Shown here one piece after another: positions 26,925 to 35,749 of a DNA stretch of 64,000 nucleotides (position 1 is the stretch's first letter; each line of letters opens with the position of its first letter). This DNA is from Paenibacillus cremeus (GTDB taxonomy: Bacteria > Bacillota > Bacilli > Paenibacillales > NBRC-103111): contig NZ_VNJI01000006.1 in the NCBI RefSeq assembly GCF_007786445.1, positions 124,001-188,000 of the forward strand. The letters run 5' to 3'. A model generated the notes under the pieces. That model searched no databases. It saw only the letters and a program-made list of their open reading frames with translations, and was not told the origin of the DNA. The translations under genes and the position numbers were made by a program.

Positions 26925-29864
26925 TTACCGCTCCACCCATTCCGATCGCAGAGCAAACAAGTCCCTGAGATCGTCCGTCGACAGCTCGGTGATCCACTGC
27001 TCCCCGCTGCCGACAATTTGCTGGCTGAGGCCCAGCTTTTTGTCGATCATCTCGTCGATGCGCTCCTCCAGCGTGCCAAGTGTTACGAACTTGTGCACCT
27101 GCACATGGCGCGTTTGGCCGATCCGGAAGGCGCGGTCCGTCGCCTGGTTCTCCACCGCGGGATTCCACCACCGGTCGAAATGGAACACGTGATTCGCCGC
27201 CGTGAGGTTCAGACCGGTGCCGCCCGCTTTGAGCGAGAGGAGAAAAATGCCCGGATGACTCTGTCCCGCCTCGGATGCGGCTTCGTCTTGAAATTCCTCG
27301 ATCATCCGGTCGCGCTCCATCTTCGACACGCCCCCATGCAGGAACGGCACCTTGACCCCCATCTCTTCCTCCAGAATCCGCTGAAGCAGATGACCCGTCT
27401 CGACGAACTGGGTAAAAATCAAGCACCGGTCGCCTTCCTGCCGCAGCTCCTGCACCATCTCGAGCAGCCGTTCCACTTTGTTGGAGCGCTGCTGCCAAGG
27501 CGAACGGATCGATTCCTTGTTCAAAAGGGACGGATGGTTGCACAGCTGCTTCAGCTTGGTCAGCGCCGCCAGAATGAGTCCACGGCGTTCCATCGTCGAT
27601 AGCTTATCGAGCCGTTCGAACATGTCGCGGATATAGGTTTCGTACAGCGTCGCCTGCTCGGCGCTCAGGGAGACGTACGTTTTGTATTCGTATTTTTCCG
27701 GCAAATCCAGCTGGATCGACGGATCCTTCTTCACCCGGCGCAGCAAAAACGGCCGAATGAGCCGCTGCACCTTGGCGACGAGCTCTTGGTCATGTGTCCG
27801 CTCGATGGCGTTCACGAACCGCTGCGTGAAGTCGCGCAGGGATCCGAGGTAGCTCGGATTGAGAAAATCGAAGATCGACCACAGCTCGGTCAGCCGATTC
27901 TCGATCGGTGTGCCCGTCAAAGCAATCCGGTGGCGCCCATCCAGCTTGCGAATGGAGGACGCCTGCTTCGTGTAGGCGTTCTTGATGTTCTGCGCTTCAT
28001 CGAGGCAGATCGATTCCCAATTCACGGAGGCGAGCTCTGTCTCGTCCAGATGGGCCAGTGTGTACGTGGTCAGCACGAGATCATGGCCGCTGCAGCTGGC
28101 GGCGAAGCGCTCGCCCTTGGCCCGCGCCGGTCCATAGTGCAGGTAGATGCGCAGATCGGGCGCGAAGCGCTGCAGCTCCTTCTGCCAGTTGCCGAGCACC
28201 GAGGTCGGGCAGATGAGCAGGGAAGGGGCTGCCTGTTCGTGCTCACCGGATGGCTCCTGTAGCCGCTTCTCGCGCATCAGGAGCAGGTAGGTGATGAACT
28301 GGATCGTTTTCCCGAGACCCATGTCATCCGCCAGACAGCCGCCGAAGCCGCATTCCCGCAGGAAAATGAGCCACGAGATGCCCTCCACCTGATACGGCCG
28401 CAGCGTCCCCCGGAAGCTGTCCGGCGGCTCGATGAGCGGCGGCCGCTGGGCGTGATTCAGCTGCGCGACGAGCTCGGTCAGCTGATCGTCCAGCTCTACC
28501 TCCATCGGCAGCGTCCGGTAAAAATCTTTCTCCTCTTCACCCTCGGAGGAGCCGAGCAGGTGCAGCTCCAGGACGTCGCGGAACGACAGCCCTTGTTTCT
28601 TTTGCACCTGGCTCATCACGGTTTGCAGCTGCGCCAGGTGTACCGGATCGAGCTGCACCCACTGGCCACGGATCTGCACGAGCTTCCGGTTTTGCTCCAG
28701 CAGCTGTTTGAATTCATCTTCGGTCAGCTCGATATCGCCCAGGGCGATCTTCCAGTCGAACTGCATCAGCTCGCTGAGCCCGAACATCGACTGCGGTCCT
28801 GTGCCCACGGATGATTTGACCTTCGCCTTGAGGCGCGGCCGCCACTTGCGGATGCGCTCCCACCAGGCGGGCAGGAAGACGGAGTAGCCCGCCTCCATCA
28901 GGCGCAGGCTGCCCTTGGTGAGCAGCTCCCACGCCTCGCTCTCGGTGAGCTCATCCTTCAGCTCACGCTCGCCCTCGGCGAGCCACGGCAGCATGCGCCG
29001 CCACTTCGCGGCATCGCGGGCGGCGCGGCCGAGGTGCGCCTGCCACGGCTCGGGCAGCGCCTCGGCGCCTGCCTGCACGGCGCCATGCTCGTCCGCGCCG
29101 GCGTCGTCGCCGCCCTCGCTCCAGGCGCTCACCGCCGATGGCTGCAGCTCGCGCAGCAAATCCTTGTCGCCGCGGTCCTGCAGGACGACGCGCAAAGGCC
29201 AGGAGCCGCCCGCGATCAGCGGCTCCTCCAGCTTCAGGCACGTGCGGAACGGGGTCCCGTCCGACTGCCAGCCGATGGAGACGAGCCAGTCCTCCTCGTC
29301 CATCCAAAGCTCCGCAGCCGCGGCGCCGCCCCGCTGCAGCAGCGGAAACGAGCGCTCGAGCTGCGCGAGGCTCTGCCGCATGACGCCGTCGGCGTGGGTC
29401 CAGGCCGGAATGAGCGCGTCCAGCCACTGCGCGGCCACGGGTGAGGCCGCCCAACTGGCGGCCGGCCCTTGCAGCTGCAGCTTCCAGCCGAGCTCCCCGG
29501 CCTTCCACTTGACGAAGTCCGGCATGAAGCGGCCCTGCGTGAGCGCTTCCTTCACCTGCGGCGCGAGCGACGTCAGCTCCTTTAGCTCGCGGCTGAAATC
29601 GAGCCGCGCATGCTGCACGGCGGCCGGGGCGGCGAAGTAATCCAGCGCCTCCAGAGCCGGGAGCAGCAGGCCCTCCACGTTCATCGCTTCCACTGTCTCG
29701 ATGAACGTGCCGTAGAACGATGGCTCATGCCACGCAAAGAGCCAGTCCCGCAGATCGTACGCATCGCTGATGCCGCCGTTATAGCGCGTACCCCAAAGGA
29801 AGAGGCCGCCTTGCGGGGCCCAGCGCACGTGCACGGTGGTCAGACTCGTGTCGGTCGTCGTCAT
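26925..29864 (-). CDS. SNF2-family DEAD/DEAH-box helicase
   Basis: The 979-residue protein has an N-terminal region of ~350 residues typical of bacterial SNF2 proteins, a DUF3670-like segment (~368; FDWKIALGDIELTEDEF) and the two helicase lobes. The lobes carry ADDMGLGKT (~513, motif I), LDEAQNIKN (~622, motif II, DEAQ box), LTGTPIENRL (III) and ATDRAFRIGQ (VI). It is a DNA-dependent ATPase that probably moves along or remodels DNA. Start 29864 gives an ATGA overlap with the upstream SWIM gene; an ATG 9 bases earlier sits too close to the GGG of the ribosome binding site. Confidence 0.92.
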   Translation of the reverse strand: MTTTDTSLTTVHVRWAPQGGLFLWGTRYNGGISDAYDLRDWLFAWHEPSFYGTFIETVEAMNVEGLLLPALEALDYFAAPAAVQHARLDFSRELKELTSLAPQVKEALTQGRFMPDFVKWKAGELGWKLQLQGPAASWAASPVAAQWLDALIPAWTHADGVMRQSLAQLERSFPLLQRGGAAAAELWMDEEDWLVSIGWQSDGTPFRTCLKLEEPLIAGGSWPLRVVLQDRGDKDLLRELQPSAVSAWSEGGDDAGADEHGAVQAGAEALPEPWQAHLGRAARDAAKWRRMLPWLAEGERELKDELTESEAWELLTKGSLRLMEAGYSVFLPAWWERIRKWRPRLKAKVKSSVGTGPQSMFGLSELMQFDWKIALGDIELTEDEFKQLLEQNRKLVQIRGQWVQLDPVHLAQLQTVMSQVQKKQGLSFRDVLELHLLGSSEGEEEKDFYRTLPMEVELDDQLTELVAQLNHAQRPPLIEPPDSFRGTLRPYQVEGISWLIFLRECGFGGCLADDMGLGKTIQFITYLLLMREKRLQEPSGEHEQAAPSLLICPTSVLGNWQKELQRFAPDLRIYLHYGPARAKGERFAASCSGHDLVLTTYTLAHLDETELASVNWESICLDEAQNIKNAYTKQASSIRKLDGRHRIALTGTPIENRLTELWSIFDFLNPSYLGSLRDFTQRFVNAIERTHDQELVAKVQRLIRPFLLRRVKKDPSIQLDLPEKYEYKTYVSLSAEQATLYETYIRDMFERLDKLSTMERRGLILAALTKLKQLCNHPSLLNKESIRSPWQQRSNKVERLLEMVQELRQEGDRCLIFTQFVETGHLLQRILEEEMGVKVPFLHGGVSKMERDRMIEEFQDEAASEAGQSHPGIFLLSLKAGGTGLNLTAANHVFHFDRWWNPAVENQATDRAFRIGQTRHVQVHKFVTLGTLEERIDEMIDKKLGLSQQIVGSGEQWITELSTDDLRDLFALRSEWVER

Positions 29865-31468
29865 GGAATCCATTTCCCTTTCTTCAGCTCTTCCTGCAGC
29901 GCGCGCAGGCGCGCATATTTCATGGCCAGCCGGTAAATGTAATCCTCCCAGGCATGCTGCCGGTTCAGCCGCTTGTAGAGTGACTCCAGCTTTTTCAAGA
30001 ATCGGGTAGCTGATTTGTAGGCGTTGCGGTTTTTCTCGGCGATGGTCCGCTCAACGGCCTGATGGTATAACGGCAGCACCAGGGTCGGGTCATGCTTTTC
30101 CACCGCTTGCAAATCCTGCGAATATAAATTCAGCGGCGAGACGCGGTTGGACAGCTGCAGATCAATCCACGCCTTGTAGCGGCCCGCCTTCATCAAGTAA
30201 GCCGTGTAAAAAGGGTACGTCCGCGGCAGCAGCGCCACCATCACATTCGCCCATTCCGCGTCCTCTTCCTGACGCTGAACTGCTTCCATCCAATACTGGC
30301 AAAATTGCCGAAGCTCCTCCTGCTGAGCCCGCTGCACCGCCGGCAGCAGCCAGCGAAGCCAAGCGAGCATGCGGTCCCAAGCATTTTCCTCGTAGCAGCG
30401 GTGCAGGTACAGGAAGAAATCCTTGGCCTCCCGCTTTGTCAGACGCTCCATCTGCTGCCGTGCGCCCTCGTCGTCGCCGGCGATGACGGAGAAATGCGCT
30501 GCCGCCATCACAAGCGCATCCTTGCGCCTTGGCATGAGGTCCGGCGTCTCGAGCAGGCGCAGCACCCGGCTGCGCTCCTCCGTCAGCCACGCGGGCTGAT
30601 CGTTCATCTGCCACCAGACACTGCGATACACCGTCGGCCAAGACAGCGGAGACTCTTTGCCCGACAGGGCGGTGTCCGCGATCATCGCCAGCGTCTCTTT
30701 CCAATACTCGGGATATTCCTGTGTAAGCTTATCGGCATCGAGCAGGGGGACCAGCTTCATCAGCTCGTCATAGCACTGCCGCCCAACGGTTTTGCAGCCG
30801 CTCTCGATATAGTAGGACAAATACGACGATTTCGTGTCCTGATAAAACTGCTCGATCTTTCGCATGATGAACAGCAGCAGATGGAGCGAGTACAGCTCGC
30901 GCAGTGGCGATGCCCAGCCCTCCCCGTAGGGAGTTAGCTTTTCCTTAACCGCGCTGTGGAACATTTCAATGGAAGACTGCTGCGACAGCGAAAAGCCGTA
31001 AAACTGCTGGTCAAAAAATTTCTGCCACACCCCCGGCGTATCCCCCTGGGAAGGAGGCTCGAGCCGCTCCGTCCGCTTCTCGGCGGCGGTTCGTGTGCCC
31101 GATTGCTTGGCTTGCTGCTGGCGATTTTTCACCATAATAGCCTGCCGCAGTTGCTGCAGCAGCAGCTCCGGCCGCGCGAATGACGTATACAGCTTAAACA
31201 CTACCGCCACCATATGCTGGCAGCGTTTCCCGTCCGAGCAGCTGCATTCGCTTTTGCTGAAATCGTCCAGATCGATAATGACCTCGAAGGCCTTGGTCCC
31301 GCCGCGAACGAGCGCATGCACCTCAACGCCATGCTTCAGCTCCATATCGGTCACGCGGCCCTTGTGATAGTACTCCCAGCCGCGCTCGAGCCGCGCCAAA
31401 TTAAAATCGTCGCGCAGATGGCCGATCAATTCGTTCATTCGGTTTTTCGGAATCTGCAGCTTCAGCAT
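29861..31468 (-). CDS. SWIM zinc-finger protein
   Basis: The 535-residue protein carries one SWIM zinc finger near its N-terminus, with the CxCx5CxH ligands Cys75, Cys77, Cys83 and His85 (ECSCSDGKRCQH). The rest is helical, with no enzymatic motif that I recognise. SWIM domains bind nucleic acids or proteins. In many Gram-positive genomes such a gene precedes an SNF2 helicase, as here, where the stop and the helicase start share ATGA, implying coupled synthesis and a physical partnership. ATG 31468 is downstream of the promoter at 31503-31531, which rules out earlier starts. Confidence 0.88.
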   Translation of the reverse strand: MLKLQIPKNRMNELIGHLRDDFNLARLERGWEYYHKGRVTDMELKHGVEVHALVRGGTKAFEVIIDLDDFSKSECSCSDGKRCQHMVAVVFKLYTSFARPELLLQQLRQAIMVKNRQQQAKQSGTRTAAEKRTERLEPPSQGDTPGVWQKFFDQQFYGFSLSQQSSIEMFHSAVKEKLTPYGEGWASPLRELYSLHLLLFIMRKIEQFYQDTKSSYLSYYIESGCKTVGRQCYDELMKLVPLLDADKLTQEYPEYWKETLAMIADTALSGKESPLSWPTVYRSVWWQMNDQPAWLTEERSRVLRLLETPDLMPRRKDALVMAAAHFSVIAGDDEGARQQMERLTKREAKDFFLYLHRCYEENAWDRMLAWLRWLLPAVQRAQQEELRQFCQYWMEAVQRQEEDAEWANVMVALLPRTYPFYTAYLMKAGRYKAWIDLQLSNRVSPLNLYSQDLQAVEKHDPTLVLPLYHQAVERTIAEKNRNAYKSATRFLKKLESLYKRLNRQHAWEDYIYRLAMKYARLRALQEELKKGKWIP

Positions 31469-31502
31469 GGGTATGTTTTGCCCTCCGCAATTTTTGTCTA
31501 TC

Positions 31503-31531
31503 CTTATAGTGTACCAGATTTTACATGTAAA
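31503..31531 (-). promoter_or_regulatory. Promoter of the SWIM-SNF2 operon
   Basis: On the minus strand, TTTACA (31531-31526) and TATAAG (31508-31503) are 17 bases apart, 35 bases before the start codon. Confidence 0.7.
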
Positions 31532-31582
31532 TGCGTAATTTCGCAGGATGGACAAGGATGTTTTTTTGTTGGTTGTCCATGG

Positions 31583-31611
31583 TTGCGAGTGGTTCATATT
31601 CCGAGTACAAT
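31583..31611 (+). promoter_or_regulatory. Sigma-A promoter upstream of 31683
   Basis: TTGCGA (31583-31588) and TACAAT (31606-31611) are 17 bases apart. Confidence 0.7.
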
Positions 31612-31682
31612 GAGGCAAAAGGGTCTACCAGATTCCAACAATTGGCGGCTTGGCCGTGTTGCAGCGGGAGGGGACGGAAGCG

Positions 31683-31976
31683 ATGGGAATCAAGTTCGGC
31701 AGGGAGTACAGCGATATTATTACGGATTTTACCGATGCTTTGCTGAGTGTGGAAGGATGTCATGATTTTTTGGAGATGTCGGAGGAAGACTGGTCCGGTC
31801 TGGACGACGCGGAGCAGAAGGAGTGCATCAAGACGCTCGCGGATGATTTGTTCTACGGGCTCGGCACCGAGTCGCCCATGACCATTGGGGAGTGTACGAT
31901 TACGCACGATGCGAAGCGGCATTTGATTCGGATCAATCATGGTGACGGCTTGACGCAGGTGATTCATCTGGTTTGA
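31683..31976 (+). CDS. Small cytoplasmic protein of unknown function (97 aa)
   Basis: The product (MGIKFGREYSDII...) has 97 residues, an acidic helical N-terminal half (EMSEEDWSGLDDAEQKEC) and a beta-rich C-terminal half (CTITHDAKRHLIRINHG). It has no signal or membrane segment. I do not recognise the family. The start at 31683 has GGGAGGGGACGG upstream, and a good promoter precedes it. The pterin dehydratase gene follows after 27 bases, so they are probably one operon. Confidence 0.75.
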   Translation: MGIKFGREYSDIITDFTDALLSVEGCHDFLEMSEEDWSGLDDAEQKECIKTLADDLFYGLGTESPMTIGECTITHDAKRHLIRINHGDGLTQVIHLV

Positions 31977-32003
31977 TCCTGGGCTGGAAGGGGAGCGTGG
32001 GCG

Positions 32004-32303
32004 ATGGATCGCGAGAAAATACGGCTGCTAACCGAGGAAGAGCTGACAAGTCAGCTGGGACAGCTTACGGGCTGGTCACGGGAGGACGGCAAGTGGATCG
32101 TGAAAAAATACCGGTTTCCGTCCTTCCCAGACAGCATGGCGTTTGTGAACAAGGTGGCGTCGATCGCTGAGGAGCTGAACCATCATCCGATGATCGCCAT
32201 CGATTTTCGACTGGTCACGCTGCGGTTAACCTCGTGGAGTGCCGGCGGGATCACCGGGCTGGATATGGAAAGCGCCGGCCGGTACGACGAGCTGCTTAAT
32301 TAA
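32004..32303 (+). CDS. Pterin-4a-carbinolamine dehydratase (PCD/PhhB family)
   Basis: The 99-residue product has the family core NHHPMIAIDF (His60, His61, Pro62) and LRLTSWSAGGITGLD. PCD enzymes dehydrate 4a-hydroxytetrahydrobiopterin made by aromatic amino acid hydroxylases; in bacteria without such hydroxylases the role may be in pterin or molybdopterin chemistry. The last active-site position is Trp rather than the common His, which the family signature allows. No phenylalanine hydroxylase gene is in the window. Its end overlaps by 8 bases the remnant of the convergent broken gene. Confidence 0.88.
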   Translation: MDREKIRLLTEEELTSQLGQLTGWSREDGKWIVKKYRFPSFPDSMAFVNKVASIAEELNHHPMIAIDFRLVTLRLTSWSAGGITGLDMESAGRYDELLN

Positions 32304-32813
32304 ATAACCGAACGAAAGCGGTGTCAATACGCTGCTGAACCTCATAGGGGAGCTGCTCCTGAAGAGCTGCTGCCAGCCGATCTCTCCGAACGGGCCCGCC
32401 TTGGGTGAGCCAATAGCGTTCGATGAGGTCGGCTTTTTCTTGTTTGCCGGGAATGAGCAGGTACAGGACGAACCAGTCCTCGAGCGTGCTGAGTGGAACG
32501 GCTTGGCCATCTGCCCACGTGGTGCCGGCTATATCCTCCTGCCGGAAATCGAGCCGGTAAATCCCGTCCGCATGACGGATACCGAACAGTCCAAGCAGAT
32601 CGACCTCGACGCCTTCAATTTCCATGTGGTAAAAATGCTTCGTGCAAAAGGGCTCCTTCGGCGCGTACTCGATATCGATTCCGATGTCTATCAGCAAATC
32701 CCGAGCTTGTTCGGCGTGGGCTTCTGTGATGAGCTGCCCACCCCCCGATGAATGCCGTGCCGATGGAACCGCTCGGCGATTAGGCTTAATACGCGGCTGT
32801 GACTGTGACTCAT
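32296..32813 (-). pseudogene. Nucleotidyltransferase gene broken by deletion and frameshift
   Basis: The frame from ATG 32813 (AAGGGGG ~9 bases upstream, 4 bases after the GNAT stop) encodes 27 residues, MSHSHSRVLSLIAERFHRHG then IHRGVGS, and soon runs into a stop. From about 32730 another frame continues in a clearly homologous way: QLITEAHAEQARDLLIDIG, then YAPKEPFCTKHFYH and EGVEVDLLG, to TAA at 32296. This is the layout of small nucleotidyltransferases, but the stretch that should join the two parts, with the catalytic G-S and D-x-D residues, is missing. The loss of about 20 residues plus a frame change means no active enzyme can be made. Confidence 0.65.
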
Positions 32814-32817
32814 TATT

Positions 32818-33309
32818 TTAAGCCCCCTTCCAAACCATGCAGTGAAATTCGCCCTTTCCGGTGGGCGTCATGCGCTCGTACGTGTCGGTGATCTCGAAGC
32901 CGGCCCGAAGGTAGGCACGAATCGCCCGCTCGTTCCAGGTCAGCACCTCGAGGTCGATCTCGTTGTCCGGGTTCACCCTCAGCGCTTCGTCGACAATGGC
33001 TCTAACGAACTGTGCGCCTCCACCGGCGCCGCACAGCTCCGGCCGCAGGCCAAAGCCCAGTCGGGTCACGCCGACGATGGGGAACAGCTGTGCAAACCCG
33101 CACAGCCTGCCTTCGTCATCGACCACCGCACGGTACTGTGCGCTGCGGATGTCCGGATCGGCAAATTCCTCCTGCTGCGCCAGCATGTGTTCCCAAGGAC
33201 GCCAGCTGTAAATGCTGTACGGTTCAGGGTACTCCCAGGTACAAATTTCACAGCCGTGCGCCTCAGTCATGGGGATCAAGCGGTAGGTTGAAGCAGGGGA
33301 AGAACGCAT
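32818..33309 (-). CDS. GNAT-family N-acetyltransferase
   Basis: The 163-residue product has the GNAT fold: strand 4/acetyl-CoA loop region LGFGLRPELCGAGGGAQFV, where R-P-E-L-C-G-A-G-G-G-A replaces the usual Q/RxxGxG/A, then EVLTWNERAIRAYLRAGF typical of RimJ/RimL-like members. It transfers an acetyl group from acetyl-CoA to an unknown amine. ATG 33309 has AGGAGG 12 bases upstream. The broken nucleotidyltransferase gene follows it after 4 bases, so the two were an operon. Confidence 0.85.
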   Translation of the reverse strand: MRSSPASTYRLIPMTEAHGCEICTWEYPEPYSIYSWRPWEHMLAQQEEFADPDIRSAQYRAVVDDEGRLCGFAQLFPIVGVTRLGFGLRPELCGAGGGAQFVRAIVDEALRVNPDNEIDLEVLTWNERAIRAYLRAGFEITDTYERMTPTGKGEFHCMVWKGA

Positions 33310-33434
33310 GGCAGCGGATGACCTCCTAATGTGATCAAATTTTGGACAAGTCCGGTCCTTCGCCTTTCGCTTCGTCAGGGATCATTGTATACTTAAAACT
33401 ATACCGCAATTCATCCCATCGAAGGAAGTGATTG

Positions 33435-34274
33435 GTGTTGTTGCATATTCTAAGTCAAGAATGGCTATTTGAACACGGTACCGATGATGATGTCGTCATA
33501 GTGGACTGCCGCTTTTTGCTGACGAACCCGGCGGCAGGACGGGAGAGCTATGAAGCTGACCATATCCCGGGCGCACACTTTTTCGATCTGGATCAGGATC
33601 TTTCTGGAGCAAAGCAGCGGCATGGGGGCCGCCATCCGCTGCCGAATATAGACGAACTCGCCGCCAAGCTGGGGCAAGCGGGTATCCATAATCAGTCGGT
33701 CATCGTAGCTTATGATGATCAAGGAGGCATGTACGCGTCGCGGTTCTGGTGGCTGCTGACGTTCCTTGGCCATGAGAAGGTGTACGTGCTCGACGGCGGC
33801 TACTCTAAGTGGAAGCAAGCGGGGTACCCGGTCACGGAAGAGCCTCCGATGGCGCATCCGGCTACCTTCACTCCGCATGTACGGAGCGAGATGGTCGTGA
33901 ACGTCGAAGAGGTAAAGGAGCGCATCGGGCGTCCTGGTACCGTGCTGATCGATTCGCGCGAGGAGCGCCGCTACTTGGGGCTCGAAGAGCCGATCGATCC
34001 GGTGGCGGGCCATATCCCGGGGGCAAAGCAGCGCTTCTGGAAGGACAGCATCACGGACGACGGCAGCTGGAAGTCGCCTGAGGCGCAGCAGCAGCGGTTT
34101 GCGGAGCTGAAAGACGCCGAGGAGATCATCGTCTACTGCGGCTCCGGCGTCAGCGCCTGCCCGAACGTGATCGCGCTGAGCGAAGCGGGGCTGAAGAACG
34201 TGAAGCTGTATTCCGGCAGCTGGAGCGACTGGTGCTCCTATCCGGATAGCCCGATCGCTACGGGGCGGGAGTAG
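33435..34274 (+). CDS. Thiosulfate/3-mercaptopyruvate sulfurtransferase (tandem rhodanese)
   Basis: The 279-residue protein has two rhodanese domains. The N-terminal one (VVDCRFLL, DHIPGAHFFDLDQDL, YDDQGGMYASRFWWLL) has Asp where active copies have Cys and is structural. The C-terminal one carries the active loop CGSGVSA (~Cys235) followed by CPN. The CGSGV-type loop fits enzymes that transfer sulfur from 3-mercaptopyruvate or thiosulfate to cyanide or thiols. GTG 33435 is the likely start, with AAGGAA 7 bases upstream; TTG codons at 33432 and 33438 are alternatives. It is a single-gene unit with its own terminator. Confidence 0.9.
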   Translation: MLLHILSQEWLFEHGTDDDVVIVDCRFLLTNPAAGRESYEADHIPGAHFFDLDQDLSGAKQRHGGRHPLPNIDELAAKLGQAGIHNQSVIVAYDDQGGMYASRFWWLLTFLGHEKVYVLDGGYSKWKQAGYPVTEEPPMAHPATFTPHVRSEMVVNVEEVKERIGRPGTVLIDSREERRYLGLEEPIDPVAGHIPGAKQRFWKDSITDDGSWKSPEAQQQRFAELKDAEEIIVYCGSGVSACPNVIALSEAGLKNVKLYSGSWSDWCSYPDSPIATGRE

Positions 34275-34281
34275 AATTGTG

Positions 34282-34322
34282 AGGGCTGTGACGGCTTTAG
34301 TAGCTGTTGCAGTCCTTTTTTA
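34282..34322 (+). terminator. Rho-independent terminator after the sulfurtransferase gene
   Basis: AGGGCTGTGAC pairs with GTTGCAGTCCT (three G-U pairs), followed by TTTTTT. Confidence 0.7.
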
Positions 34323-34326
34323 TTGG

Positions 34327-35145
34327 TTACCCCCCCAACCCCCGAGCATACGCCTCGGGCGACCGACCGATCACAGCCTTGAAATCCTTTATAAAATGAG
34401 CCTGATCATAATACCCCAGCTCTTGCGATAGCACCGTCCAATCAACGTTGTCGCTTCTTTCAATCAACTCGGCCGCTTCTTGAAGCCGGTACCGCTGAAT
34501 AACCCACTTGGGGCTGACGCCAACGTAGCGGCTGAAAAGACGCTGCAGCGTACGCTTGCTAATGCCGAAGAGGTGCACCATGTCTTCGACCTGGAGGATG
34601 TCCCGGTTTTGGGCCGCCTCATGCATCATTCCGCCGATCAGTGCGACCTGCTCGTCCGGCTCCGGAAGCTGCTGCAGCAGGAAGTGTTCGGCGAGCTGCA
34701 CCATGGATTCCCCATCCGATTGGGTAAGAATGCGCTCCTCCACCGGCTTGGAGCTCATACCGAACACGTCGCTAACGGGGATTGTTCGTCCGGTCAGCAA
34801 GGATACAGGCTGTCTCCAGAACGGGTAGAATCCGCCCGGCCGGAATTTAATGCCTAAAGCCATGCCATCGTCCTGCAGATGACGGGTATAGGTCGTTTTC
34901 GGAACGCCATAAATGCCTGCGAAGCAGCCGTTATAATCCTTCTCAAAGGCCATGTTCACATTGGGGTAGGAGAGAATGGTTTGTCGGTAGGGCGCCTGTC
35001 CCTTCAAGTCCCACTGTACTACCCAGTAGTGCTCGATCAAAGGAGCCAGCTCAGCCGCGGGCTCATACTTGTGCAATGAAAATTTTTGCTTGCCAGCCTT
35101 CGCATGCAGGATGCCTTTGTCCGTCCCACGCTCTATTGATTTCAT
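34327..35145 (-). CDS. AraC-family transcriptional regulator (DUF6597-like N-terminus)
   Basis: The ~272-residue protein has an N-terminal domain (HKYEPAAELAPLIEHYWVVQWDL, RQTILSYPNVNMAFE) of the kind found in AraC proteins with a DUF6597 region, and a C-terminal double helix-turn-helix (VEDMVHLFGISKRTLQRLFSRYVG, LSQELGYYDQAHFIKDFKAVIG). It is divergent from the SRPBCC-YciI pair and probably controls it. Start 35145 has GGGAGG 7 bases upstream, better than the ATG five codons earlier. Confidence 0.87.
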   Translation of the reverse strand: MKSIERGTDKGILHAKAGKQKFSLHKYEPAAELAPLIEHYWVVQWDLKGQAPYRQTILSYPNVNMAFEKDYNGCFAGIYGVPKTTYTRHLQDDGMALGIKFRPGGFYPFWRQPVSLLTGRTIPVSDVFGMSSKPVEERILTQSDGESMVQLAEHFLLQQLPEPDEQVALIGGMMHEAAQNRDILQVEDMVHLFGISKRTLQRLFSRYVGVSPKWVIQRYRLQEAAELIERSDNVDWTVLSQELGYYDQAHFIKDFKAVIGRSPEAYARGLGG

Positions 35146-35277
35146 AACGGTGCCTCCCATCGTGTTCTCTGTTGTCGCGTTTTTACAATAATTCCCGGTT
35201 CGGTTATTCTATACTTGAGCATAGCAGTCCAAGGCTGCACACGCAATCAATTCAGAGAGCGAATGGAGGAAGAATCA

Positions 35278-35736
35278 ATGGCAATGGAAGAGCTAAAATA
35301 CGTCATTTATATCGGGGCGCAGCCGGAGGATGTTTGGAACGTCTTCGTGACACCGGAAGGAACCAAAGCGATCTTTTTCGGTTGTATTCTGCAATCGACC
35401 TTCGAAGTTGGCGCACCGTACGCCTATATCGGACCTGGCAGTGAAGGGGAGGAGACCGTCCATGTGTATGGGAAGGTGCTGGCTTTCGAGCCTAACCGTC
35501 TCATGAGCTACACGGAGCATCCCGGACCGTCCTACCGTGAGAACCACGCGGAGCTGGAAACGAGAGTGACGATGACGCTGGAGACCGTCGGTGGTAGTAC
35601 CAAGCTCACGCTGGTGAACGATCAGTGGCCGGATAACCACCCCTCCTATGCCAATACTAAGGAAAGCTGGCCGATGATTCTAAGCAATGTGAAGTCCTAC
35701 GTGGAGACTGGGAAGACCTTGGACCTCGGCTGGTAA
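35278..35736 (+). CDS. SRPBCC (AHSA1/CalC-type) domain protein
   Basis: The 152-residue product is one START-like/SRPBCC domain: YVIYIGAQPEDVWNVFVTPEGTKAIFFGC, then MSYTEHPG and TLVNDQWP. The fold binds hydrophobic ligands; the AHSA1 subgroup has no common enzymatic activity, and many members stand beside ArsR or AraC regulators. Start 35278 has GGAGGAAG 5 bases upstream. It is followed after 13 bases by the YciI gene, and an AraC regulator lies divergently, so a small inducible operon is likely. Confidence 0.85.
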   Translation: MAMEELKYVIYIGAQPEDVWNVFVTPEGTKAIFFGCILQSTFEVGAPYAYIGPGSEGEETVHVYGKVLAFEPNRLMSYTEHPGPSYRENHAELETRVTMTLETVGGSTKLTLVNDQWPDNHPSYANTKESWPMILSNVKSYVETGKTLDLGW

Positions 35737-35749
35737 AGGAGCGAATCAG

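Noticed and set aside
26925-29873. Start of the helicase at ATG 29873
   Set aside because: The ribosome binding site would be only 2 bases away; ATG 29864 gives proper spacing and the ATGA overlap.
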